Under the pieces are notes generated by a model. That model made no database searches. It worked only from the letters and a program-made list of their open reading frames with translations, and was not told the origin of the DNA. Shown piece after piece: positions 7,718-13,806 of a stretch of 19,071 nucleotides of DNA (position 1 is its first letter; every line of letters starts with the position of its first letter). The stretch is taken from contig JBIKNH010000069.1 of NCBI GenBank assembly GCA_044358815.1, positions 1-19,071 on the forward strand, in the 5' to 3' direction. The stretch is from JBAXSK01 sp044358815. GTDB lineage: Bacteria > Cyanobacteriota > Cyanobacteriia > Pseudanabaenales > Pseudanabaenaceae. The position numbers and the translations under genes were made by a program.

Positions 7718-8890
7718 ATGCGCCAAACTATTGCGGAAATTAATCACAAAATCACCCAAGGCACAGTGCGGGTTTTAACCGTCACTGAGTTAAAGCATTT
7801 GGTACAAGATGTGGGGGTTACAGCCGCAGCGCAACAAGTAGACGTGATTACCACCGGCACATTTGAACCGATGGAATCTTCCGGCGCAATCATTAATTTA
7901 GGTCACACCGACCCACCGATTAAAATTCGCTCCTGTTGGATTGATGGCGTATCTGCCTATGCTGGTTTCGGTGCAGTGGATCTCTACCTAGGAGCGACTC
8001 AAGAAGCGGAAATTACCGAAGATACGCCCTATTCTCCCCATTGGCGCGGCGGTGGTCATGTGATCGCCGACTTAATCGCTGGTAAATCCTTACCCCTAAG
8101 GGCGATTGGTCATCCCAATGACTGCTACCCTCGCCAAGGTTTTGAAACCACGATCACTAAAGACAGCATTAATCAGTTTTATTTATTCAATCCCCGCAAT
8201 CTTTATCAGAACTTCATTGTGGGGGTCAATGGTGGTGAACAAACTCTTTATACCTATCTCGGACCGTTGCAACCTCGGCTAGGTAATGCGGTCTATGCCA
8301 ATCCTGGGGCAATTTCTCCCCTATGGAATGATCCGGATTTACAGGTGGTTGGCATTGGCACGAAAATCTTTATGGGGGGCGGCGTTGGTTACATTGCTTG
8401 GGAAGGCACACAACACAATCCTTTACAAAAACGCCTCGATAATCGCACCCCCATCGGTCCTGCCGCAACAGTGGCACTAATCGGTGATGCCAAACAAATG
8501 GATGCCCAATGGGTGCGCGGTTGTTATTTTCGGAATTATGGTGCTTCTTTGATGTTAGGGGTGGGCGTGCCGATTCCTGTATTAGATGAGTCAGTGGTAT
8601 TACGGGCAGCGGTTCTAGATGAAAATTTGGTCGCCCCAGTAATTGACTATGCCATCCCGCGACGGGTGCGCCCCAGTTTTGGTACAGTCAGCTACAAAGA
8701 ATTAAAATCCGGCAAAATTACCCTGGATGGTGTTACGGTACGGACGGCTCCCCTCGCTAGTTTGCACCTTGCCGAACAAGTCACTAAAACCCTGAAAACC
8801 TGGATTAAGGAAGGGCAATTTACCCTGACGGAACCAGTGGCGGCGTTACCCCAGCAGCGGACGTTTTTAGCCCAAGATGCCAACGGTTAG
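7718..8890 (+). CDS. DUF39 'homocysteine biosynthesis' family protein (390 aa)
   Basis: This matches the DUF39 family. Characteristic segments are 'VDVITTGTFEPMESSGAIINLGHTDPPIKI' (41-70), 'GFGAVDLYLGATQ' (83-95), 'GGGHVIADLIAGK' (111-123), 'GHPNDCYPR' (131-139) and 'GGGVGYIAWEGTQHNP' (220-235). In methanogenic archaea a DUF39 protein is required, with a ferredoxin-like partner, for making homocysteine from an aspartate-semialdehyde-derived precursor and sulfide, and it depends on a conserved cysteine. Here cysteines are seen at 73, 136 and 269; Cys136 in 'NDCYP' is the best candidate for the essential one. The role in cyanobacteria is unproven. Full length for the family. No clear Shine-Dalgarno precedes the ATG. 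It converges with sufR across a 57 bp gap, and association with Fe-S/sulfur genes is suggestive but may be chance. Confidence 0.88.
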   Translation: MRQTIAEINHKITQGTVRVLTVTELKHLVQDVGVTAAAQQVDVITTGTFEPMESSGAIINLGHTDPPIKIRSCWIDGVSAYAGFGAVDLYLGATQEAEITEDTPYSPHWRGGGHVIADLIAGKSLPLRAIGHPNDCYPRQGFETTITKDSINQFYLFNPRNLYQNFIVGVNGGEQTLYTYLGPLQPRLGNAVYANPGAISPLWNDPDLQVVGIGTKIFMGGGVGYIAWEGTQHNPLQKRLDNRTPIGPAATVALIGDAKQMDAQWVRGCYFRNYGASLMLGVGVPIPVLDESVVLRAAVLDENLVAPVIDYAIPRRVRPSFGTVSYKELKSGKITLDGVTVRTAPLASLHLAEQVTKTLKTWIKEGQFTLTEPVAALPQQRTFLAQDANG

Positions 8891-8924
8891 ATATTTCAAG
8901 TGTTTAACTGTGACATTTCAAGCT

Positions 8925-8944
8925 AGCCTATTCAAGCCTATTTA
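8925..8944. repeat. 10-bp tandem duplication in the DUF39-sufR gap
   Basis: AGCCTATTCA is followed by AGCCTATTTA (9 of 10). It shows that even this 57-bp convergent gap carries a micro-duplication. No hairpin terminator was seen in the gap. Confidence 0.75.
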
Positions 8945-8947
8945 AAC

Positions 8948-9658
8948 CTAAGTCAGTGACCGCACCAGATAACCACAGCGATGCTCACCGTCTACCAGCC
9001 AGTGAGTCCGCTCCACAGGGCAATCCAACACCGCCGCAAACATTTCTAACTCATGACCGCACACCGTGGGAAATGTTTGTGCTACTTGGGCGATCGCGCA
9101 GTTATATTCCGTAAAAATATAGTCCTCTGTACCTTCTACGGGAAAATATTCCGTCACATAACCCTCCAAGCGCCGCAGTTCCACCAATCGCACCAATCGC
9201 TCCCGTAGAGTCCCCGTCCCTAGTTGTTGGCGATAATTTTCGGCTTTGCGCTGCCATTGCTTTTCTAGAATGTGGGTTACTTGATCTTTGCCCAAAGTAT
9301 CGATCAGCGTATCCAAAAAATTCACTGCAAACTGGTTATAGCTATCGGGCAATTTTTCCCGTGCCTTGGCGGTAAGCTGATAAAAATGCTGAGGTCGTCC
9401 CATGCCGACGGACTCACTGCGATAGGTCAGCAAACCCTCTTGTTCTAAATCCTTTAAATGGCGGCGAATCGCTTGGGGACTAATGGCTAGTTTTTCCGCT
9501 AGATCCTGCGCCGTAGCCTCCGACTGCTTTAACAACAACTTTAAAAGATCTTGTTTCGTGTCCGCTGACTTGGTATCGGCTGGTTTGGGATCTGGTTGAG
9601 ATCCCCTAGGGGATAAACCAACATTAGGATGCAACGAATTGATAGACGGGGTAAGCAT
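8948..9658 (-). CDS. sufR: SufR, Fe-S-sensing repressor of suf genes (236 aa)
   Basis: A DeoR/ArsR-type winged helix-turn-helix lies at about 36-100 ('ATAQDLAEKLAISPQAIRRHLKDLEQEGLL', then a wing with 'GMGRPQHFYQLT'). The C-terminal domain has four cysteines at 187, 200, 213 and 228 (I count spacers of 12, 12 and 14), the expected [4Fe-4S]-binding pattern of cyanobacterial SufR. SufR represses the suf operon and itself when Fe-S status is good. Divergent sufB lies 389 bp away across two SufR-type operators. The first 35 residues are low-complexity (KPADTKSADTK) and longer than needed for the HTH, so translation could begin later, but no better start with an RBS is evident. Identification is supported by sequence and by position. 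Confidence 0.93.
   Translation of the reverse strand: MLTPSINSLHPNVGLSPRGSQPDPKPADTKSADTKQDLLKLLLKQSEATAQDLAEKLAISPQAIRRHLKDLEQEGLLTYRSESVGMGRPQHFYQLTAKAREKLPDSYNQFAVNFLDTLIDTLGKDQVTHILEKQWQRKAENYRQQLGTGTLRERLVRLVELRRLEGYVTEYFPVEGTEDYIFTEYNCAIAQVAQTFPTVCGHELEMFAAVLDCPVERTHWLVDGEHRCGYLVRSLT
9090..9097. repeat. HIP1 octamer GCGATCGC
   Basis: This is the only HIP1 palindrome I found in the window, inside sufR. HIP1 is highly over-represented in many cyanobacteria, so this strain seems to be HIP1-poor, at least here. Confidence 0.85.
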
Positions 9659-9839
9659 TTTGGGAAATCAACTCATGCAGGCGTAAACTTGGGGAGAACT
9701 CGCACCAGTGGCAAACCCATTGCAGGAAAAACATTTCAGCGAGAAAAGTTTCAGGAAACGTACTCAGGGGAAGCACATTTTAGGTTTTAGGTTTACCTAT
9801 GGGTTTACTGAGTAGTTTCATTGAAAAATTAAAACTACT

Positions 9840-9869
9840 TTGACAACTGGTATGTTGTTAATGTACATT
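9840..9869 (+). promoter_or_regulatory. Candidate sufB promoter
   Basis: A perfect -35 TTGACA (9840-9845) and a -10-like TACATT (9864-9869) are separated by 18 bp. SufR operator 1 overlaps the -35 and fills the spacer, which would let the repressor block RNA polymerase. Confidence 0.55.
9844..9857. promoter_or_regulatory. SufR operator 1
   Basis: CAAC-TGGTAT-GTTG matches the known SufR site CAAC-N6-GTTG exactly, with symmetry extending one base each side (ACAAC/GTTGT). It lies within the candidate sufB promoter. Confidence 0.85.
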
Positions 9870-9883
9870 ACAGGATAGTTAAA

Positions 9884-9897
9884 CAACAAGCAAGTTG
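9884..9897. promoter_or_regulatory. SufR operator 2
   Basis: CAAC-AAGCAA-GTTG is again a perfect CAAC-N6-GTTG site, with the inverted repeat extended to 7 bp per arm (AAACAAC/GTTGTTT, 9881-9900). It is 40 bp centre to centre from operator 1, just downstream of the expected transcription start. Confidence 0.85.
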
Positions 9898-10047
9898 TTT
9901 AAGTTGCGCTCCTTAGACACCCATCCCCTAAGCCGCACCTTCAGCAAGAAAGCTTTCAGCAAAAACAACCTCTGCGAAGTACCCCAAACCCAAATTTTCA
10001 ACCAAAGATCTCCAACCTCTAACCAAAAAACCAAGGATGACAGTAAC

Positions 10048-11484
10048 ATGACGGCAACGGTTCAGGCATTAGTCAATCAGCCTTATAAATATGGTTTTGT
10101 GACCGATATTGAGTCTGAAACCATACCCAGAGGACTAAACGAAGATGTTATTCGCATAATTTCCGCCAAAAAGAACGAGCCAGAATTTATGCTGAATTTC
10201 CGTTTACGTGCCTACCGTCAGTGGCTGAAAATGTCCGAACCCCAATGGGCAGAGGTGAGTTATCCCGCCATTGATTACCAAGATATTGTTTACTATTCTG
10301 CTCCCAAACAAATCAAGAAGAAAGAAAGTTTGGACGAGCTAGATCCTGAACTGCTCAAGACCTTTGAAAAGCTAGGTATTCCCCTCACTGAACAAAAGCG
10401 CTTAGGTAATGTGGCGGTGGATGCGATTTTTGATAGTGTTTCCGTTGCAACGACGTTTCGGAAAGACTTGGCAAAAGTAGGCGTAATTTTCTGTTCTATT
10501 TCCGAAGCTTTGCAGGAATATCCCGAATTAGTCCAAAAGTATCTCGGCAGTGTAGTTCCCATTGCGGATAACTATTATTCGGCATTGAATGCAGCGGTAT
10601 TTAGTGATGGTTCCTTCGTTTACATTCCCAAAGGCGTGAAATGTCCGATGGAATTGTCTACCTATTTCCGCATTAACAATGGTGATTCGGGTCAGTTCGA
10701 GCGCACGTTGATCATTGCCGAAGAGGGCAGTTATGTCAGCTATTTGGAAGGCTGCACTGCGCCGATGTTTGACACCAATCAACTCCATGCGGCAGTAGTG
10801 GAATTAGTTGCCCTAGACGATGCAGAAATCAAATATTCCACCGTGCAAAACTGGTACGCTGGGGACAAAGACGGCAAAGGCGGGATTTACAATTTCGTGA
10901 CTAAGCGCGGTTTATGCAAAGGCAAGAATTCCAAAATCTCCTGGACTCAGGTAGAAACCGGCTCAGCAGTAACTTGGAAATATCCTAGCTGCGTTTTAGT
11001 CGGTGATAATTCCGTCGGTGAATTCTACTCTGTAGCTTTGACGAACAACAAACAGCAAGCCGACACCGGCACAAAAATGATTCATGTGGGCAAAAACACC
11101 CGCAGTAAAATTGTTTCCAAGGGAATTTCCGCCGGTGGTTCCCAAAATAGTTATCGTGGTTTGGTCAGAGTTGCCCCCACTGCTACCGGAGCACGGAGCT
11201 ATGCCCAATGTGATTCGATGTTGATTGGTGATCAGTCCCAGGCGAATACATTTCCTTACATTCAGGTCCAGAACAGCAGCGCCCAAGTAGAACATGAAGC
11301 TTCTACTTCTAAAATTGGTGAGGAACAGTTGTTTTACTTCCAACAGCGAGGCATTGATGTAGAATCTGCCGTGTCTATGATTATCAGTGGTTTCTGTAAG
11401 GAAGTTTTTAACGCTCTACCGATGGAATTTGCCGTTGAAGCCGATAAGCTCCTCGCCCTGAAATTAGAGAACAGCGTGGGCTAG
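10048..11484 (+). CDS. sufB: SufB, Fe-S cluster scaffold subunit of the SufBCD complex (478 aa)
   Basis: SufB, with SufC and SufD, assembles Fe-S clusters, essential in cyanobacteria for photosystem I and ferredoxins. The start is set at ATG 10048: it follows AAGGA (10033-10037) at 10 nt, begins the typical 'MTATVQALVNQPYKYGFVTDIE' region, and gives the usual SufB length. Family hallmarks: 'RLRAYRQWLKM', 'SVVPIADNYYSALNAAVFSDGSFVY', 'GVKCPMELSTYFRIN', 'EGCTAPMFD' and 'YSTVQNWYAGDK'. Residues equivalent to E. coli SufB Cys405, His433 and Glu434 are Cys388 ('AQCDSMLIGD'), His416 and Glu417 ('VEHEAST'), so the assembly site is intact. The gene is followed by a strong terminator and then pfkA. 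sufC, sufD and sufS are not adjacent, unlike the usual cyanobacterial sufBCDS order. It is expected to be repressed by SufR. Confidence 0.96.
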   Translation: MTATVQALVNQPYKYGFVTDIESETIPRGLNEDVIRIISAKKNEPEFMLNFRLRAYRQWLKMSEPQWAEVSYPAIDYQDIVYYSAPKQIKKKESLDELDPELLKTFEKLGIPLTEQKRLGNVAVDAIFDSVSVATTFRKDLAKVGVIFCSISEALQEYPELVQKYLGSVVPIADNYYSALNAAVFSDGSFVYIPKGVKCPMELSTYFRINNGDSGQFERTLIIAEEGSYVSYLEGCTAPMFDTNQLHAAVVELVALDDAEIKYSTVQNWYAGDKDGKGGIYNFVTKRGLCKGKNSKISWTQVETGSAVTWKYPSCVLVGDNSVGEFYSVALTNNKQQADTGTKMIHVGKNTRSKIVSKGISAGGSQNSYRGLVRVAPTATGARSYAQCDSMLIGDQSQANTFPYIQVQNSSAQVEHEASTSKIGEEQLFYFQQRGIDVESAVSMIISGFCKEVFNALPMEFAVEADKLLALKLENSVG

Positions 11485-11501
11485 AGAAGGTGGGCTAGAG
11501 A
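11476..11501. repeat. Direct repeat spanning the sufB stop codon
   Basis: GTGGGCTAGAGA occurs at 11476-11487 and again at 11490-11501 (14-bp period). The first copy includes the sufB TAG stop. Confidence 0.8.
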
Positions 11502-11518
11502 TTTGCAAAGCTTACTAC

Positions 11519-11542
11519 TGAGTTAAATCTTGAGTTAAATCT
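11519..11542. repeat. Perfect 12-bp tandem duplication
   Basis: TGAGTTAAATCT occurs twice with no spacer in the sufB 3' untranslated region. A further 10-bp pair (ACTCATCTTG/ACTCATCTTT) lies at 11689-11708, ahead of pfkA. Confidence 0.9.
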
Positions 11543-11574
11543 AAGGTAAATCAGTAGAAATTATGTTTCCCGTT

Positions 11575-11615
11575 AATATCCTGTGACTTATGGATTAAGT
11601 CCCAGGGTATTTTTT
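11575..11615 (+). terminator. Rho-independent terminator of sufB
   Basis: The arm AATATCCTGTGACTT pairs with AAGTCCCAGGGTATT around a 7-nt loop (GACTT/AAGTC, CCTG/CAGG and AATA/TATT helices with one mismatch and one wobble) and runs straight into a T6 tract (11610-11615). It closes the sufB transcript 90-130 nt after the stop. Confidence 0.85.
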
Positions 11616-11737
11616 ATGGTTTGTGCGAAAATCAACTGCAAGAAACAAGATGCCTTAAGCTAAAGCATCAATGGACCAGCTTAACTAAACTCATCTTGAC
11701 TCATCTTTTTTGTGAGCCACTCTCTTTTGAAATTATT

Positions 11738-12871
11738 ATGATCAAGGCAAAACGTGTTGGCATTTTGACCAGTGGCGGCGATTGCAGCGGTTTAAATGCT
11801 GTGATTCGTGCGGTAGTCCGTCGGGCAAGGGACTACGATATGGAAGTTTATGGCATCAAAGGCGCAACCCAAGGGTTAATGAATCGTCCAGTGGAAGCAG
11901 AACTCCTTGACGTGAAAAAGGTTTCCGGCATTCTGCGCTATGGTGGCACGATTTTAGGCACGGTGAACAAGGGTAATCCTTTTGCGTTTCCGATGGCAGA
12001 CGGCACGGTGCAAGACCGCTCTGGGGAAGTCATCGCGGGTTATCACTTGCTGGGTCTAGATGCTGTGATTGGGATTGGTGGTGATGGCAGTTTGGCGATT
12101 TTGCGTAAATTAGCCCAACAAGGTAACTGGAATCTCGTGGCTGTGCCCAAAACCATTGACAATGATCTTGGAGCGACGGATTACTCGGTGGGGTTTAATA
12201 CAGCGGTGAATGTGGCAGTGGAAGCCCTAGATCGGCTGACCTATACCGCCATTAGCCATAGTCGGGTGATGATTTTAGAAGTCATGGGACGGGATGCCGG
12301 ACATATTGCCGTCAGTGCGGGGATCGCTGGTGGTGCCCATGTGATTTTGATCCCTGAGATTCCCTATAAATTGGATACAGTTTGTCAGCGGTTGCTCAGT
12401 CGCGCCCAAAAGGGATTTAATTTTACGATTATCGTCGTAGCTGAAGCTGTAAAAACCGAAACCGGTGAACCAGTGCAATACACCAATAGTTTGGGACAAA
12501 CCCTCTATGGTGGCATTGGTCATTACCTTGGGGAAGAAATCAGCAAGCGCACTGGCATGGAAACCCGTGTTACTACCTTGGGGCATGTGCAGCGGGGTAG
12601 CACGCCATCTCCCTTGGATCGAATTTTAGGGGCAACCTTTGGGGTAGCAGCGGTGGATTTAGTCGCCCAAGGTAAATTTGACCGTATGGTGGCATGGCAA
12701 AACCGCGAAGTAGTAGACGTGCCCATTATGGAGGCGATTGATCAATATCGGGCGGTGGATGTCAACGGTACATTGATCCGCACTGCCATCGGTTTGGGTA
12801 ACTACATTGGGGAGTTAGAGCAAATGAAACCCCCTGTGGTGTCGATCAATCCTGAAGGGGCAAATGTTTAG
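11738..12871 (+). CDS. pfkA: 6-phosphofructokinase, PfkA family (377 aa)
   Basis: This enzyme phosphorylates fructose 6-phosphate to fructose 1,6-bisphosphate in glycolysis. The ATG at 11738 begins 'MIKAKRVGILTSGGDCSGLNAVIRAVV', the normal PFK N-terminus with the first phosphate-binding loop; the upstream in-frame TTG at 11621 lies beside the sufB terminator and adds 39 unrelated residues. Motifs: 'GIGGDGS' (112-118), 'VPKTIDNDLGATDYSVGFNTA' (136-156) with the catalytic TIDND, 'EVMGRDAGHIA' and 'GHVQRGSTPSPLDR'. Gly117, at the E. coli Gly104 position, indicates ATP rather than pyrophosphate as donor, while Lys138 (E. coli Gly124) is the residue otherwise typical of PPi enzymes. The same mix is known in plant and trypanosome ATP-PFKs. 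No strong RBS. It has its own transcription unit after the sufB terminator. Confidence 0.93.
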   Translation: MIKAKRVGILTSGGDCSGLNAVIRAVVRRARDYDMEVYGIKGATQGLMNRPVEAELLDVKKVSGILRYGGTILGTVNKGNPFAFPMADGTVQDRSGEVIAGYHLLGLDAVIGIGGDGSLAILRKLAQQGNWNLVAVPKTIDNDLGATDYSVGFNTAVNVAVEALDRLTYTAISHSRVMILEVMGRDAGHIAVSAGIAGGAHVILIPEIPYKLDTVCQRLLSRAQKGFNFTIIVVAEAVKTETGEPVQYTNSLGQTLYGGIGHYLGEEISKRTGMETRVTTLGHVQRGSTPSPLDRILGATFGVAAVDLVAQGKFDRMVAWQNREVVDVPIMEAIDQYRAVDVNGTLIRTAIGLGNYIGELEQMKPPVVSINPEGANV

Positions 12872-13230
12872 GGCACTCCAAAGGCTAAATTTTTGGTATT
12901 TTCTGTAGTAGTTTCCTATAGTGGTTTGATGGTATTGCCTCGATAGTGACGGCACAGTGACAAGGCAAATTGTGGCTGAAAATAACTAACGAGGCAATGA
13001 TCGTAATTATTAACTATCTTAAAGATTAGTTACATTTGAGCGATTTTAATCATGAAATCCAGGGGTAGAACGGGGCAAAATCCCTTAAAAGTCGGGGGAT
13101 CTAGGGCATAACTGGGTTAATTACACAAAACTTAATGAATAGCAAATAGACAGAGGGCAACCCATCGCAGTAACCTAGTGCAATACCCGTACTATTTACG
13201 TTTTATATCCCTTATCAAAGGAAATTTCCT
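12872..13230. other. pfkA-psaE intergenic region
   Basis: A 359-bp gap with no coding frame. It contains a long-range inverted repeat with alternative pairings (12934-12998) and should contain the psaE promoter and leader, which I could not resolve into boxes. AAGGA at 13218-13222 is the likely psaE ribosome binding site. Confidence 0.55.
12934..12998 (+). promoter_or_regulatory. Inverted repeat with mutually exclusive stems
   Basis: ATTGCCTCG (12934-12942) is a perfect 9-bp inverted match to CGAGGCAAT (12990-12998). The TTGCCT part can instead pair with AGGCAA at 12963-12968. No T-run follows, so it is not a classic terminator of pfkA. It may be a transcript-stabilising or switching structure, or a protein-binding palindrome. 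Confidence 0.4.
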
Positions 13231-13422
13231 ATGGCAATTCAACGTGGTTCCAAGGTACGGATTCTTCGCAAAGAGTCCTACTGGTATCGTGATGTCGGTA
13301 CTGTTGCTTCTGTGGACAAGAGCGGCATCATTTATCCCGTGATTGTGCGTTTTGACAAGGTTAACTATTCCAACTTGGCTACCAACAATTTCGCCATTGA
13401 CGAAGTTGAAGAAGTAGTCTAG
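13231..13422 (+). CDS. psaE: Photosystem I reaction centre subunit IV, PsaE (63 aa)
   Basis: PsaE is a small SH3-like subunit on the stromal (cytoplasmic) face of photosystem I that helps dock ferredoxin/flavodoxin and supports cyclic electron flow. The whole chain is recognisable: 'MAIQRGSKVRILRKESYWYRDVGTVASVD', 'YPVIVRFDKVNYS' and the C-terminal 'NNFAIDEVEEV'. Length is slightly below the 69-75 aa of some cyanobacteria but complete, with no gaps in the core. AAGGA at 13218-13222 supports the ATG. It is monocistronic: a hairpin follows at 13501-13544. It depends indirectly on Fe-S assembly, since PSI carries three [4Fe-4S] clusters, but no shared regulation with sufB is visible. Confidence 0.97.
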   Translation: MAIQRGSKVRILRKESYWYRDVGTVASVDKSGIIYPVIVRFDKVNYSNLATNNFAIDEVEEVV

Positions 13423-13500
13423 TCAGTCAATGGGTTTTGACCTGATTGGTTCTGATCCAATTGGTTAAAACACAATGCACTAATTACATCATTGATTTAC

Positions 13501-13544
13501 TAAAAGTAATGCGGCAGGCTTTGCGGTCTGTCCCATTACTTTTA
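13501..13544 (+). terminator. Hairpin downstream of psaE
   Basis: TAAAAGTAATG pairs perfectly with CATTACTTTTA (11 bp), with an inner GGCAG/CTGTC helix. The 3' arm ends in TTTTA rather than a long T-run. It probably terminates or stabilises the abundant psaE mRNA, 79 nt after the stop. Confidence 0.7.
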
Positions 13545-13565
13545 ATGAAAGTTTTATAGAATAAG

Positions 13566-13618
13566 ACCCTCACCCTAACCCTCTCCCAAAAGGGGAGAAG
13601 GGGCTGGGGGATGAGGGT
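13566..13618. repeat. Interspersed GC-rich palindrome (CCCTCACCC type)
   Basis: ACCCTCACCCTAACCCTCTCC, an AAAA loop and a G-rich arm ending TGAGGGT form an imperfect hairpin of about 53 bp. Repeats of this 'accctcaccc...gggtgagggt' form are familiar as dispersed elements in cyanobacterial genomes. It sits between psaE and MITE copy 2. Confidence 0.7.
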
Positions 13619-13666
13619 AATTTCTTCAATCAAACTAGGCGTTAATTAACCTTTGGTTGAACCTTA

Positions 13667-13806
13667 GAGGGTGTTTGGGAAGTCTGCATATTCGCTAAAA
13701 ATCATGATTGATCCCCCCTAGCCCCCCTTAAAAAGGTGGGAAAAGACTAAAAAAGTCCCCATTTCTAAGGGGGATTCAGGGGGATCAAAACTTCTCAAAC
13801 ACGCTC
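13667..13806 (-). mobile_element. MITE-like element, copy 2 (140 bp), inserted at a stop codon
   Basis: The ends GAGGGTGTTTGGGAAGT (13667) and the reverse complement of GAGCGTGTTTGAGAAGT (ending 13806) match in 15 of 17 positions. TTA flanks both sides (13664-13666 and 13807-13809). The outer segments match copy 1 in reverse orientation: its 43-bp arm lies left here and its 20-bp arm right. The core (13710-13786) matches copy 1 in the same orientation. The right-hand TTA is the reverse complement of the TAA stop codon of the gene at 13807-15327, so the element abuts that coding region exactly and the target duplication preserves the stop. Confidence 0.85.

Larger units (their letters stand above)
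9659..10047. other. sufR-sufB divergent regulatory region
   Basis: A 389-bp region between the sufR start and the chosen sufB start. It holds a candidate sufB promoter, two SufR operators, and a leader of about 170 nt before sufB. The sufB frame stays open upstream to a TTG at 9895, but that TTG lies inside operator 2 and the added 51 residues are unlike SufB. The sufR promoter (minus strand) was not located. Confidence 0.6.

Noticed and set aside
9895..10047. 51-residue N-terminal extension of the sufB frame from a TTG start
   Set aside because: The TTG lies inside SufR operator 2 and close to the predicted transcription start, the residues are low-complexity and unlike SufB, and ATG 10048 has an AAGGA ribosome binding site and gives the normal length.
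11621..11737. 39-residue extension of the pfkA frame from a TTG start
   Set aside because: It begins beside the sufB terminator T-run and adds residues unrelated to PFK; the conserved N-terminus begins at ATG 11738.
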